A stretch of DNA of 64,000 nucleotides, from contig VICG01000014.1 in the NCBI GenBank assembly GCA_008692225.1, positions 186,001-250,000 of the forward strand. The letters are read 5' to 3'. Numbering within the stretch: position 1 is the stretch's first letter; the number at the start of each line of letters is the position of its first letter. Position numbers and translations under genes: made by a program. The DNA is from Monilinia fructicola. Its lineage: Eukaryota > Ascomycota > Leotiomycetes > Helotiales > Sclerotiniaceae. The notes beneath the pieces were generated by a model. It made no database searches, was not told the DNA's origin, and saw only the letters and a program-made list of their open reading frames with translations. Of this stretch, positions 1-12,759 are shown piece after piece.

Positions 1-906
1 TCCGAAGAGGTTGTAATAAAAGGCTAGAAGGAGCGTTCTATTGTGTTTGCTGCGAGAGATCAGGATGGATCCCGCTTCTGTTGATGCATGTTGACTTTTC
101 ACAGAAGGAATGGTTTGATTTATGAGACGGTAGTAGATGGGACTGGCTGTGTTTGCCCAAAAGTCGGGCCAGGTGATCATCCCCGTTGTTTTGTAGGCTT
201 GAGAATCAAACCAAGATGTAGGATCTACGACGGGGAAATTGTCTGCATCGAGGAAGAGCGTATCTTCGAAGGTCGTGAAAAGAAGAGCTACAGATTTATA
301 TTGGTAGCGCGCTATAGTTGTGTTTTCGAATTGGGGAAGAATGATACATTTTGCGTTGAGGGAACGCAGGACTATGTCGCAAGAATAGGGGTCGTAGTCG
401 GATGGGTCGGGGACAAATACTTCGATTGGGAGGGTGCAATTTGTTCGGCGAAGCATGCGAATTGAAACGAGAAGAGCGGGCGTGTAGGGTCCTCCTCCTA
501 CTGTGATGATTCCTCGAGATCCTTTTTGATATGTGATGAGATCATCATATTCTGGAAGTAGTTTAACGACTTCAGAATGTGCGGTAGAGGATTTATTAAA
601 ATCATCATCACTCAATGTTAAATGGTCAATTCGTTCAGATTCTTCGTTGATTTCTTCGATTCGAACTAATAGATATCCTTCTGGTAGTTTGAGACTTCCA
701 TTTGATGGCTGGTGTTGCACTAGACGAGGGAGGAAGGATAGAAATCTTGCTTTTGGATCTCTGATCTCGCCGATTTCTGAATAAAGTCTCCGTGAAATAG
801 AATAAGAGAGATCTTTCTGCCATTGGAATACAAAACATAAAGATAGAATGGTCAGAAGAACAGCAAACATCAGACGAGGTGAATTTCTAGGAGGGTTGAA
901 CAGCAT
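1..906 (-). CDS. alpha-mannosyltransferase, GT71 (MNN2/MNN1-like), C-terminus cut off
   Basis: The minus-strand frame is open from ATG at 906 to the window edge, giving 302 residues without a stop. Residues about 12-28 form one hydrophobic segment after a short basic tail, so this is a type II Golgi membrane protein. The catalytic region shows RGIITVGGGPY near residue 130, a DxD metal-binding motif (DADN) at 220-223 and WPDFW at 246-250, followed by STEAGSILI. These are hallmarks of the fungal Mannosyltransf_put family (PF11051), which adds alpha-linked mannose from GDP-mannose to N- or O-glycans of wall proteins. MNN1-type and MNN2/5-type members cannot be separated by eye. The remaining C-terminal part lies left of the window. 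No intron is needed in the visible part. Confidence 0.88.
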   Translation of the reverse strand, partial: MLFNPPRNSPRLMFAVLLTILSLCFVFQWQKDLSYSISRRLYSEIGEIRDPKARFLSFLPRLVQHQPSNGSLKLPEGYLLVRIEEINEESERIDHLTLSDDDFNKSSTAHSEVVKLLPEYDDLITYQKGSRGIITVGGGPYTPALLVSIRMLRRTNCTLPIEVFVPDPSDYDPYSCDIVLRSLNAKCIILPQFENTTIARYQYKSVALLFTTFEDTLFLDADNFPVVDPTSWFDSQAYKTTGMITWPDFWANTASPIYYRLINQTIPSVKSQHASTEAGSILISRSKHNRTLLLAFYYNLFG

Positions 907-3900
907 CTTGGCAGCTATGTGTCACTCGAGACCTGGGATTCCAGTTCCACCTCTCACTATTATTAGTATATTGTGAGCAAAGTAGATAATGAACTCAAAG
1001 CAAATCAGAGAGAAGAAAAGATCGAAAGCCTAACAGAAAGAGAAAGGAAAAGTTTACCGGGAGATGAATAGGACAATTGAAATGAAGAATATGGATCGAG
1101 ATATCCTACATTCAGTCACTTCCTTACCTTCATATCATCTAGACGTAATTTATAAGATATAAGCAAATTGTATCGAACGCGTACACGCCATTGAACATGA
1201 GCTTCACAGGCACATCTTGGAACGTTCTGTCAAGCCTCAAACAAGGATCATTGCAGCAGCATATGCACGGCCACAATGAGACCATTATTGGAGAATTCGT
1301 ACTCCAACTGAGATGAAGAACCTTTGGATTGGATTATTCGGGTCGATTTGAGTAAGCTTACTGCAAACACTATGGGATGTAACAATAGGATTCTCGTGGG
1401 ATTAGTGAAACCTTGAACGGTGGCTGTTTCAAAATATCTTCATCTCTCCAATTATGAACCTTTGGGTGCCATGATTGGAAGGATGTGATTCGTAAAACAT
1501 AATTGAGTAACTCAAATGAGATGATCTAGAAACCTGGGAAAGATCCAGAACCATGAGCAATACGTCTCCTATTGACCTTAATTGTTTCTGAAGCAACATG
1601 AAGCAAATGGGTGACGTATAGTGAGTGGTATGTATTCGTAAACACTAGTGACGTAACCTAGTTGGTATGAACTTTCAAGGTTAACCACATACGAATACCC
1701 ACTAGAACTATATATCGTATGGTAGGTGCTGAAGTTTAGCATCAATGGCATGGCTCGTGGATCATTCATTGACAAATAGGTTGACGTTCTGATAATTCCG
1801 AAGAATACATCTTATATTGAGTACGATGATATCAATATCAGATATTTCATGTCTTATAATGCCTCCTTCACCACCCTTGCGCACGAGAACTTCACGTGTA
1901 ACCTAGACGAAAATAGAAAATCCCTTGCAAGGTTGGTTGTACGCGGCGAGTCCTGAACGACAATAAGTAAGATGCTTCGTGCTTCGTCACACAAATCCTT
2001 TTCAGATCCTCGTACTTCGAGATTAGGTAAAAACTGGCGTATAAACTTACATACATTAATCCAGTAGCGCCCTCCCTTAGGAACCACTTGCTGGGCCTAT
2101 AAGATTCAGCTGAAAGCTTTCAGATGAACTCATGCATCGCTCACGCCAACATTTCGGTGAGACTTATGATTTGAGCTTTGAAGGTGGCAGTGGGTGTAAA
2201 GGATAAAAGAATATGAATTAAATGATATCTTAACATATGGTATCAGTCAATACCTACCTAGATACTTACCTATACATATACGTCCACGGATACATAAAGG
2301 TTGTCAGATTACATACATCTAGACCCAAGGCTAGGTACGCTTCAAAGCTTAATTGGAACCTTAGGTTACCTATGAGTAGAGATTAGGTAAAATTTAGGTT
2401 ATCATTTAGCGAGTCGCGTCAAATTCCAGCCAGGCGCGAACGCGAACCGCGAACATCTCCCTTTCTTTATCTTCCTTGTCCGTCATCCTCATTACCAAAA
2501 ACAAACATCATCACCTCTTGTATTGTCATTCGCAAGTCTTTGCTAACAATAACTTCCAGGACTCATGACCTAAATCATTCCATTAATTGTTACTCGAAGA
2601 GATTCGTCATCGATTTCGTACATCATATAGCAACGAGCTTACATTCACGATACCAGATACCTCGATTGAACGCGACGAACTCGAAAAACCTCTCTCACTC
2701 TACAAACCAAGTATATCGTCTACCCCATAGACTCTGGTTCGATATTCCGAAAGGAATCATACGTATCAGAACTTAACCCTAAGTAAAACGCCGGTTTACA
2801 AGCTTTGCGGCTTCGATTTATCTTTCTGAATAGAAATTTTGTCTCGGACCAATCTTGCGAAGCCGAAAGGCTACGCAATTGAGGAATGTACAAAAGGTCG
2901 AAAAGATTGATGAATAGTCCAGATGTCGAGAGACGATAAAACTGATTTCTCCTATGAGCTATTCTAGTAAGATCCCGCAGCAGGGGCGCTCCGTCAGGGT
3001 TATCGGCTGGACGTTTTCGATCAACATGGTTGTCTTCGATGATAATGCAAGTTGAAATAGGGAAAGGAGAGTCAATTTGAGATGGAACTGATGCTTCCCT
3101 GAGAAGTTATCATGAGGGTCTTCATACAAGCCATTACGAGCAGTTACATTTTCTCTATACACTCTCGAAGATTACATGATGAGGATATCCATGGGGCAAG
3201 GGCTGAGCACAATATTCATTGAAGATTACAAACAGGCTGTTCGGATTGCATGTTTCTATAATTTCCTTGACCAGATACTCACTCCTGTGGGTGGTCTTGG
3301 GAATTGAAACATTGCAGGAAGAATTGTCCTTCAAATGTTCTATCATTTGAAGAAAATCGTATTGTCATGCTCCAGAAGTCCAAGCTCTTCGATATCTTCG
3401 CTATGAAAATCTAGTGAGATGGGCGAATGTGGTTCTATGATGGTGAAGCTGCCTTGTTTCCATTGTATTCTACTTCCTTTGGGGGTGAATCTTGTCTCCA
3501 ACCTTTCTCATTTCAATGCTTCGTACCTCTCTGTACGCAGTCATTTCTCAAGACCATTGCCACGGTATCAACCATAGGCTTTGTCATTCATTGAATGTAA
3601 CTACGATCATCCGCATTAACTTCATCCTCTATAACACACACCATGGAGTGATTGAAGACGCCGGTACTTTGAGACAACATTTTCAGATGTTTGTACACTT
3701 TCCTCTTTCGTAATTGTTAGAGATGATCGCGACTTTTGTTGATGTCTTTTGTTCGTTTGTGCCCTGCTATTGCAGAGGAATCAAAAACTTATCTCCGTGG
3801 ACTATACTTTTCAAACAGAGAGAGGTTTTTCGAATTACGCGGAGGTATCTGATCGTTTATGTCGCACGCCGCTATGATGATTTTGATCTCGAGATGATCC

Positions 3901-5929
3901 TTTCATCAAGGGTTGCAGTTTACATATGGGTTGAATGAGGTGTGGTCCTGGAATGATTTGTTTGTGAAGAGCGAAAGATGGAATGTGATGGTAAGATTGT
4001 CCTGATGTCATTACACTAAGTCGGGATAGTTTCAGATCACTCATCATGGATATGAAAAATACTTTGGTGTCCATGACGGGACCCATCTCGTGTTGGTGTC
4101 AAAGCTTAGTGCTTGTCTGTCATGGGTAGCATCAAATATTTTGTCAGATTCATCGATGAGCCTGACTCGATATCTTTTTAGTTGTACATGACGGGGTACA
4201 TCTAGTGGTCAATGGGTCAGGGCATGTGGAATGTTGAATTAAGGACAGGCCAACTGGTTGGTAGTCCTGGGTTGCCTCTTACTTCCGCCCAAAGTATTGA
4301 GGCAACCCCTCCGGGCAGGGGATAAGTATACCACTTCTTAAGCTTTATTGAAGGGCGCTAACTGCATTGAAGTAGATGCTTTAGAAACAACTCATTGAAT
4401 TCCAAATTCTTTGTCATTGTGCATCTAGCTAAAGGCGTTGCCTCTACATGGAGCGGTATCAGTTGTCGAATTAAAGGTGACCCATGTTTTTTTTACCTAT
4501 ACCCAGCGATGCAATTTGTCAGAAAGTGCAGGAACATCTTCTCATATAGAGAGTTGTTCTTAACGGAGCGTTGGCAGATTGAATAAATTCTTCGGGCTTA
4601 ATTTGGGATTCAATTTCTCTTTATTCTGGTTTGCACCACAACCTTTAAGTAGGATGGTGGACAAAGGGGAAGAGAGTTTCCTCGAAACATTTTGATGAGT
4701 GTAGGGACGTGCAACCTGTTAGTATTGCGGGATATATTGGAGATTGAAATGGAAGAATATAGTTCTAAGCCATTCGTAGGCTGTTTATATGCAGCTGATC
4801 TTCAACGAGCAATGTTTTAGGGAGCTTTTACTGTACCTGAGCTGATCTTCTACATCTGCTCAGTTCTGTTGATGACTTTGAGCACGAGATTAGATCAAAG
4901 TGTTCGGAAAACTTCAACCGGTGCCTTGCAGATATGTTACATGAATTTGAATCGATGTTTTACTTTTTGCCAACCCTTTTTGCGCAACCTACCTTATTCC
5001 TTACATATCGTTCGATTTTATTGTCGCATGGAAATTACACCGCGCTTGTGATCAGTTATTTGTCTTGCTTACTGGTTACCCGCAAATAATTGGGAATACC
5101 CTCGTGTATAACCCTAAAATCCTTTCGCTGATGAAATCATCTCTTTTCACTTATGACTTCAGTATGCATATTTGCTAATCTTGGATCATCATTCTTTACG
5201 TATTAGTACTGTAACTTTGCTGCCATCTTAGTTTCCCAACTTCCCAAGCCTGTTTCACTCGCCATCATGAAATTTTTGCAAGCCACCGTAATTTATGAAA
5301 CTTGGCCATGTGAGCAAAAATGTATTATACCTAGTTGTCCGGTGGCACGAGATCACGTTATTCACTTGTGAAAGTCAATTAACAAATCACATGAGGTTAT
5401 TCAAGCCACAAAACAACTCATCCTGTATTTCACCAACAGTTTGTCCAAGGGAGGTATGGTGTCTTATTCTGGGGTAACACAGTATATACTGGGGTTTCTG
5501 GGCACTCCCTTGGTCGGTCAGCTTCAGGGATTTAATGCGGGGTAGCTCTTTAATCGTATGAAATGTGAATAGTTCATATACGATTTCTGTCAATTTGAGG
5601 CGTAAGCTACCTGATAGAGATGCGGGCATCACCGATGTTGCATTGGGGAATTGTGAATCATCTGTATAGCCTAGTATGCGTGTTCATGCATCATCATCTT
5701 GTTTACCTGTACGGTTTCTTTAAATTGCAGTGTTCCCGTCTGATTCACTCGAAAAACCCTTCTGCTTTCATAAAAAGTGAATGAATGGTTGGTCATTTGC
5801 AGGTTGGCTGTACATAATTTCCTCGGCTTGGGATTCCAGCCCATAACCTAACATAAATACACCTAGGCATCGATCATCTACAATACACAAATCATTCTGA
5901 AGTAACAAAATACAACATCAATCTTCAAA
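907..5929. other. long intergenic region, no convincing gene
   Basis: About 5 kb between the mannosyltransferase start and the sugar-porter start. Only short unrelated open frames occur. At 4269-4308 there is a perfect 10-bp inverted repeat (GGGTTGCCTC / GAGGCAACCC) around a 20-nt loop. Positions 3155-3480 on the minus strand contain two adjoining peptide-like frames that may be a gene relic (separate entry). Nothing else with a recognisable domain was seen. Confidence 0.5.
3155..3485 (-). pseudogene. possible unidentified gene relic
   Basis: Reading right to left, one frame gives a 44-residue stretch beginning GSRIQWKQGSFTIIEPHSPI and ending FFK at a TGA. The next frame starts at an ATG overlapping that TGA (3344-3346) and runs 63 residues to 3155. 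Both have a balanced, protein-like composition and join naturally if one base is gained or lost near 3350. I recognise no family. The frames could also be chance in AT-rich DNA. Confidence 0.25.
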
Positions 5930-8418
5930 ATGTCTGATGAGTCGGTTCCTCATCGTGGGCATGATAATGGGTAAACATTCATACTCGAGCAGTCTGGTTT
6001 CTAGTTTACTAACAAGACTAAACATAGTGCGACCAATGCCTCCAAACACAATCCTGATGTAGCTCCTACAGACGAGAAAGTACATACTGGAACCCATGTT
6101 GAAGATAATCAAAATAAAGGAAGAATTGATCTTACTCAACTATCTGCGAATACCACTGGAGAGTATGTTCTTTCCATAATTATCAATTTACTTCCTATTA
6201 ACATTCGCACTAGAATCCGTAACCCTCTCATTGGTATTCCCAAACATCAGCTCCTCCAAGATGTCGAAGCATTCGCGACTAAACATGGTATTTCCGACAT
6301 CCTTCCAATTCTTACCAAAGGTGCTCTTGTTGCTCAAAGTCCTCATCATGCGGATAAGATAGCTGAACTCGATGACGAGGATCGGAGAGTTTTGATCGAG
6401 GAAGTCACTCATAGATGGAAACATCCTAAGGTTCTCTACATGACTATTGTTTTGAATTCAATTGCTGCAGCTATTCAAGGTGTAAGTTGTACCTAATCTC
6501 TTAGTTTCCGTGGTTCTCCTTGATTTTGAAATAATGCTAACACCTTCATCACATAGTGGGATCAAACAGGTAACTCATCCTATATCGAATCTTGATCTTT
6601 CTTAAGACGTTAACAAAATTATAGGTGCCAATGGTGCAAATCTTACCTTTGGAGATGCTCTAGGTATTCCGGATACTGGACCTGTTTGTGAAGCTCAAGG
6701 TACTTGTGAGAAGAATGCCTGGATTATTGGTGCTATTAATGCAATGCCATACATGGCTATTTGTTTATTGTAAGTTGTTCTGGCTTGAACGTCCCTTTTG
6801 ATCCCAAAAAGTACTGCTATATCATTGACTGCAACTATGAAACTTTTCATTCCTGTGCAGATTCAACAGCAAAGCTCACCATACTTCATCCTCTCTTTGA
6901 ACAAGACTAATCAACTACTCTATAGCACTGCATGGATCTCCGACCCGGTAAATCATTACCTCGGTCGTCGTGGTACCATCTTCATCGCTGCGGTCTTCTC
7001 TCTCCTCGCTCCTATCGGCATGGGCTGTTCTCAAACCTACGGTGAACTAATGGCATGTCGTGTACTTCTCGGAGTCGGTATGGGTCTCAAAGAGGTCACC
7101 GTTCCAGTCTTCTCTGCCGAGAACTCTCCAACCAGTATTCGAGGTGGCTTGGTTATGTCTTGGCAAGTCTGGACCGCCTTTGGTATCTTCCTTGGTACAT
7201 GTGCCAATTTGGTCTTCGTCCACTCTGGAGCCCTGGCTTGGAGATTACAGTTTGGATCTGCGCTTGTTCCTGCTATCCCTTTGGTTATTGGTATTTATTT
7301 CTGTCCTGAATCTCCTCGTTGGTTATTAAAGAAGGGTCGAGTTGCAAAGGCATACAAATCTTTGTTGCGATTGAGAAATTCGCCACTTCAGGCTGCGAGG
7401 GATCTTTATTATATTCAAGCTCAGTTGGATTATGAGGATCGGTTGTTGGAAGAATCTGGTTTGGCTAAGAACGGTAATATGTTTACGAGATTCATTGAGT
7501 TGTTTACGGTACCGAGATTGAGACGCGCTACTCAAGCTTCTGGTATTGTCATGATTGCTCAACAGATGTGCGGAAGTAAGTCTTTGTTCTTTCTCGATTT
7601 TTTCTTCTTCCCATCCTTCTCTCTATTCTGTAGGCTACTCGCTAACTCACGACTTTCCAGTCAACATTATTGCATTCTATTCCTCTACAATTTTCAAGCA
7701 GGCTGGTGCAACCATCATTGGTGCTCTTCTCGCCTCCTTCGGTTTTGGTCTCATCAATTTCATCTTCGCCTGGCCTGCAGTATGGACAATTGATACCTTC
7801 GGTCGTCGAACACTTCTACTCTTCACATTTCCCCAAATGTTCTGGACACTTCTCGCAGCCGGCCTATGCTACTTCATTCCTAGCTCATCCAATGCACACA
7901 TCGGCATGGTAGCCTTCTTCATCTATCTCTTCGACATAGCCTATTCACCCGGAGAAGGTCCAGTTCCCTTTACCTATTCCGCAGAAGTGTTCCCTCTAAG
8001 CCATCGCGAGATCGGAATGTCATGGGCCGTCGCAACCAATAATTTCTGGGCTTCCGTCCTCTCCCTCACATTACCTCGTATGCTTGCAGCTATGAAACCT
8101 CAGGGAGTCTTTGGATTTTACGCCGGTCTCAATCTCCTGGCCTTTGCTCTCATCTTCTTCTTCCTCCCCGAAACCAAACAACGAACCCTCGAGGAATTGG
8201 ATTATGTGTTTGCGGTTCCCACCAGAACTCATGCCAAGTTTCAAATTAAGCAACAGTTTCCATGGTGGGCTCGCAAGTGGTTATTGCGTAGAAAAGGCGA
8301 ACCTGAACCTCAATTGTATAAGTTTGAGGATGAGGAATGGGTGGATAATGAGTTAGATACTAAGGGTATCAGTACATCTCACGATGCAGGTGATATTCCT
8401 AGCAAGGAACTCGTTTAG
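5930..8418 (+). CDS. MFS sugar/polyol porter, seven exons
   Basis: Exons 5930-5970, 6028-6162, 6214-6481, 6557-6569, 6625-6769, 6926-7575 and 7661-8418 join in frame to 2010 nt, or 669 residues. All introns have GT-AG ends and most show a CTAAC/TTAAC branch site. The protein is a plasma-membrane major facilitator of the sugar porter family (PF00083). It has a cytosolic N-terminus of about 140 residues including [18 protein letters not shown], then GRRG in the loop after TM2, the family signature [12 protein letters not shown] mid-protein and [11 protein letters not shown] after the last helix, and an acidic C-terminal tail. Substrate cannot be told from sequence; hexose, polyol or quinate are possible. 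The fourth exon is only 13 nt (W-D-Q-T). The intron at 6770-6925 is long (156 nt), and its acceptor was chosen because it restores TAWISDP. Confidence 0.9.
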
Positions 8419-11400
8419 ATCGGAGGGAGATGGGAGTTTTTCTGGATTCTTAATGGGTCTAGTTTGATGACTATCGTGTCTTCTGATCGGTAGACGAATC
8501 TTTCTCGCTTCTCTTATTTTCGTTCATGGTATTTATACTTTGGTTGAGAAGATATTGGAGATGGTGGGTGGAATTTAATGGGTGGCGAGAGGTAACTTTG
8601 CATATGGAGAATCAGACAATCATTGAGTTTTTGATACCATCTTCATATTTTTTTGCGTTACTAAATTAGTTTGTAATACAATCATATTTACATGTCATAC
8701 TAGCTCAGCTAGTTATGTAGTAAATTGATAAAGCAATTACACTAAATATTACACATAGTCACTGCCGTAGTCACTGCCGTCATTTCTCGTGACTAAACTT
8801 GCGCGAGTCTTTCATTCCTCCTGGGTATAAACATCTTCTTGACCTTTTCTTTAGTCCATATATGGATTATTATATCTACAGTGCGGAGTGTACAGCGTGC
8901 AAGCAAAGTTGTCTCTACGCAATAACCTCATATCATTTTTGCTGGAAGTGTGGACTCTCAATCTCCGCGGACACTGCGACTAGATACTCAGAACATGAAT
9001 CGACAACGCAATCAAAGTCACCAGTGAGAAAAGTCATAAATGTTTAAGATCTCATTGCGTGCTGTCAAATATATACGACGATTATGATTATGACGGGACT
9101 AGAGATAAAAGAGTCGACACCATGGAGCATCGAGTTGATAAATCACATCTCCAGGACGTCCTCCTTTACCTGGTGATAAAGTCCTCTGCCAGTTGTTTCT
9201 ACCACTTTTCACGTCTCCATGTGTTTTTGAATCTACGGGGGAAGGAAAATATTTATACTGAAGAGCATTGATTGTTCTATCTAGCCGATCAACCTAGACG
9301 AGGGTTACAAATAGCCCTTCGGCTTCTTAATATTATATTCCACAAATCCTCAAATTAAACCATCAAACAGCCACCGATGATTTCACAAGGATGAATTTTC
9401 TATCCCATGCCTTAGAACTTATCCAAAACTTTAAGTCTGAAGGTGCATAAAAATATATTCAAGAAAATGGAAAAATTTCCATCTCTTTGCTTCAGATGTA
9501 AGATCTTATACCTTGTGTGATACAAAAGTTGATCTATACTCCTTGGTCGATTACAGTAAGTACATTTACAACGGTGGCAATAGTTAACTGACTATAACAT
9601 AGTTCCAAGAATAAAAACACAAGGGATGACAGCAATATAAACAAACTCAGAATTCCCTCCCCCAATCTCACCGCATAAATACACCACAACTACAATTCCC
9701 TCGAACAAAAAGAACAACAACAACTATTCCTCCCATATCCACATCAGTAATCTACCTCCATCTCAACAATCCAAACGAATGTGCCAAAGATCTAGAAAGC
9801 AAAGACTCAGCTCAATGGCTTCGCCTCACCTAGTAACAATCCCAAGCCATCCTTGAATTTTATTTATTCTTCCGCTCATTCTGATGACTCTCATTCCCAT
9901 CTTGGAGTATTCTACGGAAACATACTCTTTTAGTACGGAGATGGAAAATCACTTCGAGTTTTGATACCCCTCGTGTCATTGCGGGGTTGACATCCGTATA
10001 TCCAATGGGAAGAGTAACACATCTATTCTTGTCTAACTCGAGGGATCCTTTTGCCAGTATCAAGTATATACATATCTATACAATCAATAACCATACATTT
10101 GACTTCTTCCAAAAGTTCTGCTCTCTTACGCTACAGTAAGTCCCCGCCAACTTATATTCTGCATACGCCACTGCCACACTAAAATTCGTCGTCTACTTTG
10201 ATGCATCATGATATTCTTTCCAACGACAAAAGCATCAAGGGTGTTTCAAATAACAGATATTTGAACACTAAAAAACAACAAAAGATTTATGAATAGTTTT
10301 TTTAAAATCTTCTTTGATTGATATCAAATAGGAAAGCGAAAGAATTTATTATAATTCTTTTTTAACAATAAAAACAACACTATTTTAAAATAAGTATTTT
10401 AAAATGATATTGTTTTATAAATAAATCATGTGAGCTTATAAAACGTGATGTTATTAATATTTTAATAAAAATCTTCAATATGTGAAAGTGTTTTTGTTGT
10501 AGATTTATTTATAGTATGAGGATATTTGAAGTGAAATGGGTAGATTTTGATATAAAAAGGCCCTTCGCTTAATGTGAGTTGAGGGGTACGATGTATATTT
10601 CTATCTCTCTCAACTTGCTCCCAATGGTTTATCAGTGCTCTCCCTCTCTCCCTCTCATTCTTCCCTATTCCAAGCAATAATGAAAACTCTCCTCAACAGG
10701 GGGTGTGATCTTGGACCCGAGTAACAGAGAGAAGACGTTGATGCAGTTTGCCGATCAATATCATGGCTACATGTATCTACCAATCATCTACTGCAAGATC
10801 GAGGATGTAAGATCTGAAATCTGAAGTCCTGATTTCAGTGCTTTTGAATCTTGGTAATATCGTCAAGTTCCGCTAGATCTTGGTTTTTTCTTGGGGAAGG
10901 ATAAAGGGGAGGGTTTAGTATGATGTACTATGTAGGGTTGCCATGTATTGTGTATTATGATACTTAAGTTTGGGGCTTAATTATATATATACATATACAT
11001 ATGTATGTGTGTATGTGTGTGTATGTATGTGTGTGTATATCAGCACTATCCTCCACCCCACGCACTCCAACAAAAACAGCAACAACCCTATTATTCTCCA
11101 GAGCTCCACATCCACATCCACATCCACATCCAAATCCAAACAGACTTTCATTCCTTCCCGCCCACACACAGAGCCCCTTTCCTTTCCTTTCCTTTTCTTC
11201 TTCCTACACTTCCGCCTACCCGCCCAACCACACAAGCCCAACAACTGCCTCCCCCTGCCCCCCCTTCACCATCCTCACCATCCTCACTACCCCAAAGTGC
11301 ACAATTCCAATACATGGATTTAGAAACTGGTGCGCCAATGCAAGTAATCGGAAGTCTGTCATCTATTTATCCATTCATCCATCTGTAAGCGAGGCAAGGC

Positions 11401-12759
11401 AAGGCAAGGCAAGGCAAGGCAAAGTAAAGCACAGTAAAGCAAACTCCTTAACCTAACGAAGCTAAACCATTTACATAAATTATAATAATATATATACATA
11501 TATACATATATACATATATACATATATACATATATACATATACATATATACATATATACATATATACATATATATATATATATACATATATACATATATA
11601 CATATATACATATATACATATATACATATATATATATACATATATACATATATACATATATACATATATACATACAAGGAAGGAGAGAGGAAGGGAGTGA
11701 GTGAGTGAGTGAGTGAATGAGTAAGTGAGTAAGTGAGTGACTAAGTGCTGATTGATTGATTGATTAATTGATTGACTTAGTTGTACTAACCAACCGACTA
11801 ACTATATTTGATCCAGTAGAATGAACGATATGTAATAATACTTGCATTATCTTTCCAAGAAGAATTAGAAGCGAGTCTTCTGTACTTATCCTTCTTCATA
11901 ACCAATTTTCAAACATCAACACTCACTTGACCGACACACACTCACTCACTTGACACACATGACTTAATGTAACCCAAATAATCTCAAAAGAATGATATTT
12001 CATATTGCTACAAATTTATCCTCATCTCATCTCTCCCCAGGCCCTCAAGTAATCTTCACATCTCCATATAATACCTCGATTGCTTCCTCTTCATCCTACA
12101 CTCCGTATCCTCAAATCCGACCCTGGTATTTCCTCCATATCTGATCAACAGGTTCTTGTATTTTCCCCACCCTTCAAAAACGAAAAAAGAAAGTAAACCC
12201 AGGCATATAATCATATCGCAATTTCCATTTACCCTCCATTCCTGGAAGAGGAAAAAAAAAGACCAAACAGATACCCCCAATCCTATCCATCCCATCAAAT
12301 CACCTCCACCCCCCCTCTTCATTCGAGAAGATTATCCAGTCTTTTATCATTTTTCGAAAACCTTATTCATGTCAAGGCAATGAGTAGAAAGGATCTTTCC
12401 ATCAAAGTCTCCACAATCCCCAGAGTCGAATAGGTAAGTGAATTTGAAAAAGAAAGTCGCGAACAGACAGTCCCACCAAATAAATGACGAGAAGAATTGT
12501 GATATCGAATGAAGTTGAACCATGAGACTAGAAGCTCAAAAGTTCCTCCAATATTAATTAAGAAGTTGTTTCTCGAAAAGTATTCATCATCTTCGTAAAA
12601 GAAAAGAAAGATTGACACGGGAAAAGAGAAATTCCAATTCCGAGTCAAAATATGCACAATGTCGAATGCAATATCAAATTGTTTCTTTGTTCAACAAGTT
12701 AAGCTAGAGATTGGATGATCAAATGGGATCTACCCATTGAATCATTTAACTGAACCATC
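8419..12759. other. intergenic region with simple repeats
   Basis: Follows the sugar-porter stop and precedes the 3' end of the minus-strand low-complexity gene. It holds AT-rich DNA (10240-10480), TATG/TG repeats (10983-11040), GGCAA repeats (11394-11420), a large TATACA/TATA array (11490-11673), GAGT repeats (11693-11735) and GATT repeats (11748-11775). Translated frames here are repeat artefacts. No gene is recognised. Confidence 0.55.
11490..11673. repeat. (ATATAC)n-type microsatellite
   Basis: About 180 bp of alternating purine-pyrimidine DNA made of ATATACAT units with pure TA stretches, flanked by GGCAA repeats on the left and GAGT/GATT repeats on the right. It generates open frames on the minus strand (Met-Tyr-Ile-Cys repeats) that are not genes. 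Confidence 0.95.

Noticed and set aside
11359..11677. Long minus-strand open frames of Met-Tyr-Ile-Cys repeats
   Set aside because: They are the translation of the TATACA microsatellite and have no independent coding support.
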